Origin: Candidatus Poribacteria bacterium
GTDB taxonomy: Bacteria > Poribacteria > WGA-4E > DTYX01
Direction: 5' to 3'
Assembly (NCBI GenBank): GCA_012961655.1
Contig: DTYX01000871.1
Span: forward strand, 1-13,833
DNA length: 13,833 nt
The number at the start of each line of letters is the position of its first letter. Positions within the stretch are counted from its first letter, which is position 1. Made by a program: the position numbers and the translations under genes. The notes below the pieces were generated by a model. That model searched no databases, was not told where the DNA came from, and saw only the letters and a program-made list of their open reading frames with translations. Below are positions 1-7,813 of this stretch, one piece after another.

Positions 1-48
1 GTTTTTGAGATGTAATGTCTCTTTTATGGGTTCTTCTAGAATCGCCAT
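1..48 (-). CDS. Partial CDS, N-terminus only, possibly Old Yellow Enzyme-like oxidoreductase
   Basis: The minus strand starts an ORF at ATG 46-48 and runs off the left edge after 16 codons (MAILEEPIKETLHLKN). A good ribosome binding site, AGGAG at 58-62, lies 9 bases upstream, so the start is well supported. The pattern of EPI, then L-x-LKN, resembles the start of NADH:flavin oxidoreductases of the Old Yellow Enzyme family, where a similar stretch precedes the first barrel strand. Sixteen residues cannot prove this. The gene follows the sugar isomerase gene by 55 bases on the same strand and is probably cotranscribed with it, which would suit a redox step on the same substrate. Confidence 0.55.
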   Translation of the reverse strand, partial: MAILEEPIKETLHLKN

Positions 49-103
49 TTTTATAATCTCCTTTTCATTTGAATCTACTTCTTCCAACAGTTCTTTTTTA
101 ACA

Positions 104-883
104 TCAACTGAGCAATTCCTCTTCGATATACCTCTTCGCATGCAAAACATAATCTTTTGGCGGAACGCCCTCTTTTGATGATTCGATGATAATCCAACCA
201 TCATATCCCGTATCAAGAATCGCCTTCATCAATCGCTTCTGGTCCAAAACACCTTCGCCCAAGAGCGCCCCCTTTTTGTCGGCTGCAATTTCTCCGATGT
301 GCAGGTATTTGACAAGAGCGGCATGTTTTTCATACATCTCATAAGGGTCATAACCCGCTATGACCTGATGCGCCGCATGAAGGCATAAGCCCACCAGCGA
401 TGTGTCGAGATGTTCAAGCAGTCGGTCCAAATCCTGCGGCGATTCTATCATGCAACCGGCGTGCGGATGCATACACGCCGCAACGTCGTATTCTGGGACA
501 GCTTTGCCGATGCTATTCATGGTTTTGCCCAGTTGTTTGAAATCATCATCGCTGAACCCATCTGGCTTCTGGTTTTTAGATACTCCACCGTTGAGTATAA
601 TAAATGGCGCCCCAACCTTTCCAAGAAATTCAGCCGCCGCTGAAGCTTCCGACACTACTATCTCTTCGTCCTCTGGAGAGATAAACCTTTCGTTGCCAAA
701 ATACGCTCCAGTAAGCTCAATTTTGTGGGTCAATAGGAAATTTTTGACTTCATTTTCCATTCCGTAGTAGGGAACGATATGGTTGGTAAATACTTCTATG
801 CCTTCAATACCCGCCGCGCCCATACCTCTTACAGCATCCTCGGCGCTGCCTCCCCATACGCCAATTTGACAACCAATCTTCAT
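104..883 (-). CDS. Sugar phosphate isomerase/epimerase family TIM-barrel protein
   Basis: A 259-residue protein of the xylose isomerase-like/AP endonuclease 2 TIM-barrel superfamily, cytoplasmic, with no leader. These enzymes isomerise, epimerise or dehydrate sugars and cyclitols using a divalent metal. Family signs are the opening KIGCQIGVWGG, a strand ending in MHPHAG near residue 145, a histidine-rich LCLHAAH segment, HIGEI in place of the usual HLKD, and the C-terminal LGEGVLD followed by GYDGWIIIE, whose final Glu is a usual metal ligand. I chose ATG 883 because GGAGG lies 8 bases upstream; the frame stays open to 898, but only a TTG codon there could act as an earlier start. It sits 92 bases after the membrane protein gene and may have its own extended -10 promoter. 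The substrate cannot be read from sequence. Confidence 0.85.
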   Translation of the reverse strand: MKIGCQIGVWGGSAEDAVRGMGAAGIEGIEVFTNHIVPYYGMENEVKNFLLTHKIELTGAYFGNERFISPEDEEIVVSEASAAAEFLGKVGAPFIILNGGVSKNQKPDGFSDDDFKQLGKTMNSIGKAVPEYDVAACMHPHAGCMIESPQDLDRLLEHLDTSLVGLCLHAAHQVIAGYDPYEMYEKHAALVKYLHIGEIAADKKGALLGEGVLDQKRLMKAILDTGYDGWIIIESSKEGVPPKDYVLHAKRYIEEELLS

Positions 884-922
884 TTTAACATCCTCCAAAA
901 TAATTTATTTGACATGAACTTG

Positions 923-931
923 ATTGTAGCA
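923..931 (-). promoter_or_regulatory. Candidate extended -10 promoter of the isomerase gene
   Basis: On the minus strand TG (931-930), one base, then TACAAT (928-923) forms an extended -10 element about 40 bases before the isomerase ATG. No good -35 is present, which is acceptable for extended -10 promoters. The site falls in the 92-base gap after the upstream membrane protein gene, so the isomerase could be expressed on its own as well as by readthrough. Confidence 0.35.
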
Positions 932-975
932 GAAAAACATAGATTTTGTAAGCATTTTTTTCAGGGTTACCTTTT

Positions 976-2844
976 CTAACCGTACCAGATATACGTGCCA
1001 ACGCCCTCCAATGTTCCAGCGATGCTAACTATACTATCGGCGAGGAATTCGCCTAAAATTAGCCCAAGAAATAACGGAATATTATCTCTATAAACCTTGA
1101 GTCCAGCAGTTTTCAGGATGATAGATTTTATTAACCAACTTATGAAAATCGAAAACCAAAAGGGGTTCATCGCCCAACTGCTAGAGACAGCGTATCCTAC
1201 GGGATGAAATGGCCACCAGACGAAACGCATGCGCACAATCATCAGCAAAACGACGGTTCCAATGCCTGAGAAGAAAGCCGTTCCTTTTGCTATGCTGGGC
1301 TCAACTGGAAACTTAAACCAGTGCGCCAGGCGATTAAATGGCGCATACGCATACCAAAATTTCCCACCAAATCTGTAGGCAAAATGGAGATACGCAAAAA
1401 TTCCTGTTATGATGCTGACTACTGTGGCGACGATAACAACTAACGCGAGTTTCAGTTCGTTTGCTTGGGTTCGTTCGCCCAATTTAAATCCTTCCAAAAT
1501 ACAGGGCATAGGATGGCTTCTGTATGCTCGATTGAAAAACCAGAAGAACGACATTAAGGTTAAACCGGATTTGCTGAACCCACGAGTGCCGAATACGGAG
1601 CTAATCACTAGGTCAGGACCAGCAAAATGTAAATCATGCACCGGCGAACCAAGTTCCGCTCTTATTCTACCTATGGCTATTGACAACAAGAAGTAAAGCG
1701 TGAAAAAAAGCACTACCATTTTAAGGCTCATACCAGCTTGGCTACAGAATAAAATTATGATAATCGCCCCGAAAACGAGACCCGCAAAGGCTATCTGATA
1801 GTTTTTATTCTCTTTAGATTTGGCACGGAGACAGAGCTTGAAGACGGCGAGCAGGTGTCGTCTCGCCATAAAAAGGGCGACGATGGCTAAACCGATGTAA
1901 GCTCCTGAAGTCTGCTCGTTAATGTATGGAAATTCCGGCAGAGAAATCAATCCCAAAATGCTGGCGATTATCCGTTCGGCTTTCCAAAACAGATAGAAAA
2001 ACCAGCATGAAAATGAGAGGTCAACCGGCATAAAGAACCCGAGCCCAATAGCAAAAGGTTGAACAGCTATCGGCATCCATCCCATCGCGTTCCACGGTTT
2101 TTGATTGAAATACTGTCCGACGTTAAATGGCCGTCCTATTGTAGGAACGGCGGGAAAAAAGAAGTGTAGACCGTTTATCGCCGCCATGCCAAACCCTATC
2201 GAGAATCCAACCCATAAGTTTCCGCGGCGAAAGAACGGCGTGTTTTGGTTAGACATCTCGAGTGGAAGTTGAATAATTGGATAGCTCAATCTCTCTTCCA
2301 CAGTCCAACGTCTGCTCAAGATTATCGTCGAGCAGAGCATACAGAGAATCAAGGCAAAGGTGAAAATCCCCCAAGAAAACCACGGCAAGAGCCACGGTCT
2401 TAAATTTTCAAGATAGAGTGAAGCGCCTCCCTCGCTGTAGGTCTTTAAAGCCTCTTGATTAGAGTTGACCAACCACCGGGGAATATATTCAAAGAAAAGT
2501 TCCTTCCACTCATTTTCAGCCGTTGCGAGAAGGTATGGCCCCGCTATTACCGGCAGGAGGATTTGTAACAAATCCAAGCCGTTTAAAGCTGACGCTACGG
2601 TAAGCATGAGATAAATGGAGATTAATTCCTGTTGCGTCAGGGCATTTTTCGGCGACAGTTTTCGGATGGAAAAATTTAGTAGGATTAGTCCAAAAAGGTA
2701 GAAAACAACATTAAAATATAGCGAAACTGTGGTAGGATAACCGGAATTTGACAAAGATCCCCTCATCATCCAAAACGAGTTTATTGCGATGAGTATGAGA
2801 CCTATCAACAGGATATGGGGCAATCTCTGTTTGTTATTTTTCAT
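976..2844 (-). CDS. DUF6785/DUF6784-type multi-pass membrane protein (copy 1)
   Basis: A 622-residue integral membrane protein with about 13 hydrophobic segments, the first at residues 11-27 after a short basic N-terminus. It matches my knowledge of the uncharacterised DUF6785/DUF6784 family. It is clearly paralogous to the protein at 5460-7439. Shared motifs include AENEW near residue 109 (PENEY in the other), YPIIQLPLEM, QKPWNAMGW, D-SFSC-FF, ARRHLL, RIRAELG, LEGFKLGE, FVWWPFHPVGYA and LFLGLILGEF. Conserved Arg, Glu and Trp residues inside membrane segments suggest a transporter or membrane enzyme, but no function is established. An in-frame stop lies three codons before ATG 2844, which fixes the start; AGAGGA about 20 bases upstream is a poorly spaced ribosome binding site. 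It sits between the hydrolase and isomerase genes, hinting at sugar-related work. Confidence 0.85.
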   Translation of the reverse strand: MKNNKQRLPHILLIGLILIAINSFWMMRGSLSNSGYPTTVSLYFNVVFYLFGLILLNFSIRKLSPKNALTQQELISIYLMLTVASALNGLDLLQILLPVIAGPYLLATAENEWKELFFEYIPRWLVNSNQEALKTYSEGGASLYLENLRPWLLPWFSWGIFTFALILCMLCSTIILSRRWTVEERLSYPIIQLPLEMSNQNTPFFRRGNLWVGFSIGFGMAAINGLHFFFPAVPTIGRPFNVGQYFNQKPWNAMGWMPIAVQPFAIGLGFFMPVDLSFSCWFFYLFWKAERIIASILGLISLPEFPYINEQTSGAYIGLAIVALFMARRHLLAVFKLCLRAKSKENKNYQIAFAGLVFGAIIIILFCSQAGMSLKMVVLFFTLYFLLSIAIGRIRAELGSPVHDLHFAGPDLVISSVFGTRGFSKSGLTLMSFFWFFNRAYRSHPMPCILEGFKLGERTQANELKLALVVIVATVVSIITGIFAYLHFAYRFGGKFWYAYAPFNRLAHWFKFPVEPSIAKGTAFFSGIGTVVLLMIVRMRFVWWPFHPVGYAVSSSWAMNPFWFSIFISWLIKSIILKTAGLKVYRDNIPLFLGLILGEFLADSIVSIAGTLEGVGTYIWYG

Positions 2845-3040
2845 CTGCGCATATTAATTCAATTTTCCTCTTTAGTTAGTTAATGAGTTACTTAGAGGAG
2901 AGCTCCGAAATACTCTGTGGGATTTGTCAAGTATTTTACAACAAAAACATCTGAAGATCGAAGGGAAAAATCACTAAAACAAGTACGCCTCACCGCTTTC
3001 AGATTGAAAGTAAAACCGATAAGTCATATTCCGCCTTTAT

Positions 3041-4624
3041 CTACTTCTCCACAACCAGCACCCAGTCGCGCTCATCCGGCGGTGTATATTCGAGAAAGCC
3101 TTTGCATTGGCGAGTACCGAAATTGATGAATTCTCCGGTTCGCGGGTCGAATTGACGCAGATGATAAGTTCCGTTGCCTCTCTCACCGAGCGATAACTTG
3201 AACAATCCAGCGTGACCGCGCACGTAGGCTAAGTATTGTCTACCCGGCTCAGCCAACACCCAGTATGTGATTTTCGGCGGTAACACAACTTCTCTCTGTT
3301 TGACTTGACGGCTGCGGTCTTCGTCTCGTTCGATTTGGGCGGTGATGAACTCATCGTAGGGTCTCAGACGCCACCATTCCAGTTCGCTGAACAACCTTTT
3401 GACGTGCTGAATCTGTTCTTCCCAATCATCGTTTTGCACCGCGTTGACATCAAACGGACCTGGATTGCGGTATCCGCCAAAATAGGTCGTGCCGAAGCCG
3501 GTGATAAAATATCCGCACGCCATGGCGATGTCCCAGGTAGCATGTCGCATCGACTGAAGATCGAAACTGTTAGGCTTATCTACTTGGCCATCGCAATCGG
3601 CATCTCGCAGATAGTAGGCATACTCGGCATTGACCACCGGCTTGTCGAATCTTCGCGAGGCGAGTATTTCATCATGCAGGTGGCGATACATCTGCTGATA
3701 GTCGCCGAACCCCATCCACGGCTGTTGGGCGAATTCTCTGACGCTGTCGTTGCCGAAGGGGTGAATCGCAATCATCCGACCGTGTGGGTCGCTCTGTTTT
3801 ATCGTGTTGCCAATGGCAATATAATCACTGCGTATCTGATTTTCCGAAAGTCCCTTGGCATTGCGCACATCGGCGTTCCATTCTCCGGCGACGACAAAAT
3901 AGACGTCGAAAGCGCTGTAACGTGCGGTGACATAGCGGGCGTATCGCAGTCGCGCTTCTTGCGATGGAAATTCCCTCCAGTCGTTTGGGTTGACTCGTTT
4001 GTCCGCCCATGCCAACACCAGTCCGCCTGTAATTCCCCGGCGATTGAGATAGATTAGTCGTTCATCGGCTTCTTGCCAGTATTCGGGATTGATTTTCTCG
4101 GTTTTCAAATCGACGAATGCATCGCCTCCGCTATTTCCCCAACCCGATTCGCTTATCAGCATCGAGTGAATGACGTTGAAACCTTGTCGGGCGCGTGTAT
4201 CGATATACTCCTCCACAGCAGTTCGGGTGTGGTTTTTCGCCTGATTGTCGGTGTACAGCGCCCAACCGGTCTCGCCCATGAACCAAAACGGCTCGCCGTT
4301 CTGCCGCTCGAAGTGATACGGATATCCGGCCATTGGGCGGATGCCGCCCCGGTTTTGCGAATCGACTACGTTGAAACTGCCTGACTGACGGTTGAGACCA
4401 GGGTTATCGCTTTGGACCGACCACTTCCATGTTCCGACCTTATCGGGAGAGAAGCGGAGTTTCCAGATTGTATCACCGTCCCAGAATAGCGGAATGCTCC
4501 GCGTCGTTTTGCCGTTCGGTTCAGTCAACTGGACTGTTGCCATTAGTTCCTTATAAGGGTTGTCATAGCTGCCAGTATGATGGCAAGATTGCTCGAACAG
4601 ACCGAATCTCGGTATTTTCATCAT
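3041..4624 (-). CDS. DUF5060 plus apiosidase-like (DUF4038) glycoside hydrolase
   Basis: A 527-residue protein. Residues about 4-75 form a DUF5060 beta domain (FGLFEQS, LFWDGDTIWKLRFSPDKVGTWKWS). Residues about 95-415 form a DUF4038/GH140-type TIM barrel (PFWFMGETGWAL), and the C-terminal 90 residues resemble the collagen-binding-like domain common in these enzymes (LAYVRG, FDPRTGEF). The likely acid/base Glu is residue 248 in VVAGEWNAD and the nucleophile Glu residue 334 in VVNAEYAYY, by analogy with clan GH-A. There is no signal peptide. The ATG at 4624-4622 overlaps the TGA of the upstream gene by 4 bases (ATGA), so I prefer it; an in-frame ATG at 4642 would add six residues. The overlap suggests translational coupling with the secreted LamG-like protein. 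The substrate is unknown, probably a plant or algal polysaccharide side chain. Confidence 0.85.
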   Translation of the reverse strand: MMKIPRFGLFEQSCHHTGSYDNPYKELMATVQLTEPNGKTTRSIPLFWDGDTIWKLRFSPDKVGTWKWSVQSDNPGLNRQSGSFNVVDSQNRGGIRPMAGYPYHFERQNGEPFWFMGETGWALYTDNQAKNHTRTAVEEYIDTRARQGFNVIHSMLISESGWGNSGGDAFVDLKTEKINPEYWQEADERLIYLNRRGITGGLVLAWADKRVNPNDWREFPSQEARLRYARYVTARYSAFDVYFVVAGEWNADVRNAKGLSENQIRSDYIAIGNTIKQSDPHGRMIAIHPFGNDSVREFAQQPWMGFGDYQQMYRHLHDEILASRRFDKPVVNAEYAYYLRDADCDGQVDKPNSFDLQSMRHATWDIAMACGYFITGFGTTYFGGYRNPGPFDVNAVQNDDWEEQIQHVKRLFSELEWWRLRPYDEFITAQIERDEDRSRQVKQREVVLPPKITYWVLAEPGRQYLAYVRGHAGLFKLSLGERGNGTYHLRQFDPRTGEFINFGTRQCKGFLEYTPPDERDWVLVVEK

Positions 4625-5310
4625 CTCTTTATCTGCCCCCATATTTCGGTTACTTTGTCGTATGATTCAACAGCTAATATGAAACTGCCAGCGATATTGT
4701 CAAATTCCGCCGTTGTCAGTGTTCCTTGAACATGCGATGTAACTGCCATGCCCACCAATATCGGGTCATTAAGTTTTACTTCCGCGCTACTTGGGGTGCC
4801 AGCAGCTACTTCAGCCTCCTTCCAGGTCTTGCCATCATCCGACATATAAGCGGTGAAAGTATCACCTTTTCTGACGAGCTTCAGATATACGGGCGCCTCA
4901 GAATTCTTCTCCCAGGGGCTAGGACCTGTGTTAGCTCCGACGGCGTCGCGGTAAATCATCTTCACCCCGTGGTCCGGAGTCACATTCAGGAAAGCATGAG
5001 GCGAGTTAGCATCGAGGCTCTGGCGCGCCATCAATCCAGCTTTTGACCATTCGTGGGCTCGTTTTAAGGATACCACTCTGGCGGAGATTTCAAAATCGCC
5101 GCTCACCTCTTGATAAACCAATCTGCATCCGTCAGCGGAGCCCCAAATGTCAGCGCCGTTCGCCTCGATAATAATCTTGCCATCTTTCTCTTTTGTCGTT
5201 CCCTTTTTAGTATTGCCAATGTCCTCGCTTTTCCAGTCACTGGCAAAGCAGATAGAGGAAATTACCGAGGCTACTATCAAAGCAGATGTCCATTTTCTAA
5301 AATTTAACAT
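4621..5310 (-). CDS. Secreted LamG/concanavalin A-like domain protein (DUF1349-like)
   Basis: A 229-residue protein beginning with a signal peptide: basic MLNFRK, hydrophobic core to about residue 20, and likely cleavage after CFA at residue 23. The rest is one beta-sandwich of the concanavalin A-like/DUF1349 type, recognised by GADIWGSADGCRLVYQ, SGDFEISARV, WSKAGLMARQSLDANSPHAF and a final DNIAGSF strand. Such domains usually bind or recognise carbohydrate at the surface and are often appended to larger enzymes; here the domain stands alone. ATG 5310 has a strong ribosome binding site (AGGAGGAG about 9 bases upstream). The stop overlaps the start of the hydrolase gene by 4 bases, so both are made from one message. 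It is probably an accessory carbohydrate-binding partner, by inference. Confidence 0.8.
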   Translation of the reverse strand: MLNFRKWTSALIVASVISSICFASDWKSEDIGNTKKGTTKEKDGKIIIEANGADIWGSADGCRLVYQEVSGDFEISARVVSLKRAHEWSKAGLMARQSLDANSPHAFLNVTPDHGVKMIYRDAVGANTGPSPWEKNSEAPVYLKLVRKGDTFTAYMSDDGKTWKEAEVAAGTPSSAEVKLNDPILVGMAVTSHVQGTLTTAEFDNIAGSFILAVESYDKVTEIWGQIKR

Positions 5311-5367
5311 AACTTTTTCTCCTCCTTTAGTTTTGGAGATTTTTCGGACGCTCCAACTCGTTGAGGT

Positions 5368-5437
5368 TGTAGGGGCAGTACCTACACACCTGCCCTATCC
5401 ACGAACAAGTTCGGGCTTCCGAGTTTCCTAGAACTCT
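5368..5437. repeat. Cluster of short palindromes between genes
   Basis: The 149-base gap contains several stem-loops in a row. TGTAGG 5368-5373 pairs with CCTACA 5381-5386, and competes with GGGCAG 5373-5378 pairing with CTGCCC 5390-5395. CGAAC 5402-5406 pairs with GTTCG 5409-5413, TCGG 5411-5414 with CCGA 5419-5422, and GAGTT 5421-5425 with AACTC 5432-5436. The GTAGGGGCAG...CTGCCCTA style is typical of dispersed REP-like palindromes in some genomes. There is no T-run, so it is not a textbook terminator, though it may attenuate reading from the membrane protein gene into the LamG-like gene. Confidence 0.5.
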
Positions 5438-5459
5438 CTTTGGTAAAATTAATCGACTA

Positions 5460-7439
5460 TTACGGGAAAAAGAGATAACCGGGTTGGTTGGAAAACAAGC
5501 CAACAATCCCCCAAAAGCCGCCCATGAAAAAATCCCCCAGTATCAAACCGAGGAAAAAGGGCAAGAAATTCCGATAAGCCCTCGCTCCGCCGTGTTTCAG
5601 GACGAGGTATTTGACGAGAGAGCCGAGCAACATCGGAAACCACACCCAATGAATCGTCCTACCTGTATATGCGGCGGCGTAGCCGATGGGGTGAAAAATC
5701 CACCATAAAAACCGCAACCGCATTATAGTCAGAAAAACGGTAAAGAGAAATCCGAAGCCGACGAATTGCATTCCCATCCAATCGGGTTCTCGCGGATGGC
5801 TCAAGGCGGTGCGCAGGGCTCGAAAAGGGACGTGGGGCATTGAGCGCACACGCCAGTTGTTCAGGATGTTGCCGCCAAAATCGTAAATGGTGCGCAGGGC
5901 GGCATAATATGCTAAAGCCAAGCCGATGAGAGTACCCAACATGACTGCAAATGCCAACTGTCGCGCGTTAATCTTCACTGTTTCCGCTAGCTTAAACCCC
6001 TCCAACTGGCTGGGCATCACCGAGATGAGACCGCGCATCTCACCGGTGAAGAAATGAAAATGCGATAATATGGTGAGATTTTCCGCGCCGACGCCAACCG
6101 TGCCACCGGCTGTCAAAATTAAGTCTTGGGGGGTAAGCGGACCGTGGACACAACCCATGCCCGCTTGCACCCGAATGCGTGTGAGTGCAACGGAAAACAG
6201 GCAAAATAGAAAGAAGAAAGTCAACGCAACAATGAGCGTCATCCCCGCAAAAAGGCACCAGATGTTGAGAAAGAGAATGCCACCTAGCAAGCCCAAGAGC
6301 GCCCAACGATATGACATCGGCTCAAGGCTGTCATCCAAATCAAATTTTTTGAAAAATGCCTTGCGCATCATGAAGAAAAGATGTCGCCGCGCTATGACCA
6401 AGCTGATAATAGTAATGGCGATGAATGCACCGGCCCCCTGATGTTCGATGAATGGAAATTGCGCTAAACTCGAACTCCCCTTACCTGTCCAACCTACAAC
6501 CGCTCCTAAAATTGATTCAATTTTAGAAAAGACGTAGAAGAAGCCGCAGCTAAAAGAGACATCCACGGTGAGAATATAGGCGAAACCGATGATACAAGGG
6601 AAAAATGAAATGGCTGTATAGCCCATTGCATTGAACGGTTTCTCAGTAAAATATCGGCTGATGTTAATGTGTTTGTATCGGATTGCGGGAAAACTGGGAA
6701 TGTAAGTGTTCAATCCGTTTAGACCGTGAATTATAACGGGGATGGCAAAGCCAATCCACATCAAACCGTTGCGAAAAAAAGCGTTGAACCGATGTCCTCT
6801 TCCCGCATCTTTGGTCATTTCCAACGGTAGCGGTACGAGCGGGAAAACCAATTTCTCCCTATCAACCCACTGCCTGCGCAGAATGACGTTCATGCAGAGA
6901 AAAATGAGATAAAGAGTTAGCAGAAAAGGCGTCCAAATCAACAACGGTTTCAACCACACTTCCCAAGGCACACCTGCGCCCTCAGAACTTTCGTAAAATT
7001 GCCTGATTACTTCTGAACCCTTTGGCCCAAACCATGAAGGGATGTAACGATGAAACAATTCTGCGTATTCATTCTCAGGTGTGGCATAATAGTAGGGTGC
7101 AATAAGCGTCGGCAGAAAAAAGTGTACCCCGCCAATCGACACAACCGGGCCGGTGACAATCAGGATTGCATAGATAAACAACATCTCCGACTGAGTCAAC
7201 GCCCACTTAGGACGAATGGCTTTGAGCAATAGATTAATGAAAAGCGAAATGCAGATAACCGCGAAAAAACCCGCTACGGACGGATGGATGCTGTTAAAAC
7301 TCGGACTATCAATGACGAGCTCACTATGCTGCGTCCAAAAACTCATAATTACAGTTGCGCCGATTGCTAACAAAAAAGCTCTGATAGTCAATCCTGAACG
7401 AAGGTTATGATGTCCCTTTGAGTGCATAGATATTTTCAT
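5460..7439 (-). CDS. DUF6785/DUF6784-type multi-pass membrane protein (copy 2)
   Basis: About 659 residues from ATG 7439, with roughly 13 hydrophobic segments. It is paralogous to copy 1 along its whole length: PENEYAELF, RYIPSWF, VFPLVPLPLEM, EKPFNAMGY, DVSFSCGFF, ARRHLFF, RIRVQAG, LEGFKLAE, RLRFLWWIFHPIGYAAAY and LPFFLGLILGDFF. The start is uncertain. The frame is open to GTG 7493, with ATGs at 7481, 7439 and 7427 and no clear ribosome binding site at any. I prefer 7439 because it leaves a short basic N-terminus before the first membrane segment, as in copy 1. It heads the run of genes that includes the LamG-like protein and hydrolase. Function is unknown; transport of a glycan product is a reasonable guess from context only. 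Confidence 0.82.
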   Translation of the reverse strand: MKISMHSKGHHNLRSGLTIRAFLLAIGATVIMSFWTQHSELVIDSPSFNSIHPSVAGFFAVICISLFINLLLKAIRPKWALTQSEMLFIYAILIVTGPVVSIGGVHFFLPTLIAPYYYATPENEYAELFHRYIPSWFGPKGSEVIRQFYESSEGAGVPWEVWLKPLLIWTPFLLTLYLIFLCMNVILRRQWVDREKLVFPLVPLPLEMTKDAGRGHRFNAFFRNGLMWIGFAIPVIIHGLNGLNTYIPSFPAIRYKHINISRYFTEKPFNAMGYTAISFFPCIIGFAYILTVDVSFSCGFFYVFSKIESILGAVVGWTGKGSSSLAQFPFIEHQGAGAFIAITIISLVIARRHLFFMMRKAFFKKFDLDDSLEPMSYRWALLGLLGGILFLNIWCLFAGMTLIVALTFFFLFCLFSVALTRIRVQAGMGCVHGPLTPQDLILTAGGTVGVGAENLTILSHFHFFTGEMRGLISVMPSQLEGFKLAETVKINARQLAFAVMLGTLIGLALAYYAALRTIYDFGGNILNNWRVRSMPHVPFRALRTALSHPREPDWMGMQFVGFGFLFTVFLTIMRLRFLWWIFHPIGYAAAYTGRTIHWVWFPMLLGSLVKYLVLKHGGARAYRNFLPFFLGLILGDFFMGGFWGIVGLFSNQPGYLFFP

Positions 7440-7446
7440 ATTGAAA

Positions 7447-7469
7447 AGTGATGAGTGATACTCATTACT
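7447..7469. promoter_or_regulatory. Dyad just upstream of membrane protein copy 2
   Basis: AGTGATGAG (7447-7455) and CTCATTACT (7461-7469) are inverted with one mismatch in nine, separated by TGATA. The dyad ends 8 bases before ATG 7439. It could be a repressor operator or an RNA hairpin at the ribosome binding region. If translation began at 7493 or 7481 it would instead lie in coding sequence. Confidence 0.3.
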
Positions 7470-7506
7470 ACCAGATACCATGCAGTCAATCACAACTAAT
7501 CAATAG

Positions 7507-7686
7507 GTGGCAAAAAAATTTGGTGAAATTCCGGCTTTGAAAGGGGTTTGGCCTTCAGGCAAAACGTTAGAAGAATGCCGGCAAAACTTAGAAGGTTGGA
7601 TTCTACACCTAAAAAAAGGATTGCCTATACCACCCGTAAGAAACAAACACATCAAAGTCCCCAAGGAGATGGAATTCTATGCCTAG
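7507..7686 (+). pseudogene. hicB: hicB-like antitoxin relic, N-terminus missing
   Basis: A 59-codon plus-strand frame from GTG 7507 to TAG 7684-7686 encodes a HicB-type antitoxin fragment. From residue 7 it reads EIPALKGVWPSGKTLEECRQ, then GWILHLKKGLPIPPV, the hallmark of one HicB subfamily whose partner HicA binds RNA. The usual N-terminal strand of about 13-15 residues is replaced by VAKKFG after a stop codon. A few residues appear missing between RQNLE and GWI, where family members usually carry an extra short helix segment. There is no ribosome binding site at the GTG. It runs directly into the hicA relic with an 8-base overlap, the usual order for hicB-hicA in this subfamily. It is very probably not functional. 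Confidence 0.8.
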
Positions 7687-7801
7687 ACTTACCGTTGTCT
7701 CTTGGAATGAACTGGTTCGACACCTTCACCATTTTGGATTTGAAGGCCCCTATCGTGGTGGTAAACATCGTGTTGCGTGTTGCGATTTGATTCATAATTA
7801 A
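7679..7801 (+). pseudogene. hicA: hicA-like toxin relic, truncated after 30 residues
   Basis: ATG 7679, overlapping the hicB stop, starts MPRLTVVSWNELVRHLHHFG then FEGPYRGGKH, the N-terminal half of a HicA mRNA interferase (usually about 75 residues). The active-site His of GGKH is kept. The frame then enters unrelated sequence (RVACCDLIHN) and stops at TAA 7799-7801. GGAG at 7667-7670 is a plausible ribosome binding site, 8 bases from the ATG. Truncation removes the second half of the double-stranded-RNA-binding-like fold, so the product should be inactive. The break point lies beside the stop of the kinase-like gene on the other strand. Confidence 0.8.
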
Positions 7802-7813
7802 AAAATTCGCAAC
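7779..7813. repeat. Inverted repeat at the hicA break point and end of the kinase-like gene
   Basis: GTTGCGA (7779-7785) and TCGCAAC (7807-7813) are perfect inverted copies, extended by TTT and AAA with a one-base bulge. The right arm abuts the stop codon of the kinase-like gene at 7814, so the structure may form at the 3' end of that message. No T-run follows, so termination is uncertain. It also overlaps the last codons of the hicA relic and could mark the edge of a rearrangement. Confidence 0.4.

Noticed and set aside
2925..2930. A perfect TTGACA on the minus strand upstream of membrane protein copy 1
   Set aside because: No acceptable -10 hexamer lies 15-19 bases downstream; the sequence there is GC-rich (CGGAGC).
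2845..3040. Possible regulatory element or small gene in the 196-base gap between the hydrolase and membrane protein copy 1
   Set aside because: Only short, weak repeats and a small GGAG/CTCC stem are visible; no promoter, terminator or ORF can be supported.
3305..4057. A 250-codon plus-strand open frame
   Set aside because: It lies wholly antisense to the DUF5060/apiosidase-like gene, which has recognisable domains and motifs; the antisense product has no recognisable family and no ribosome binding site.
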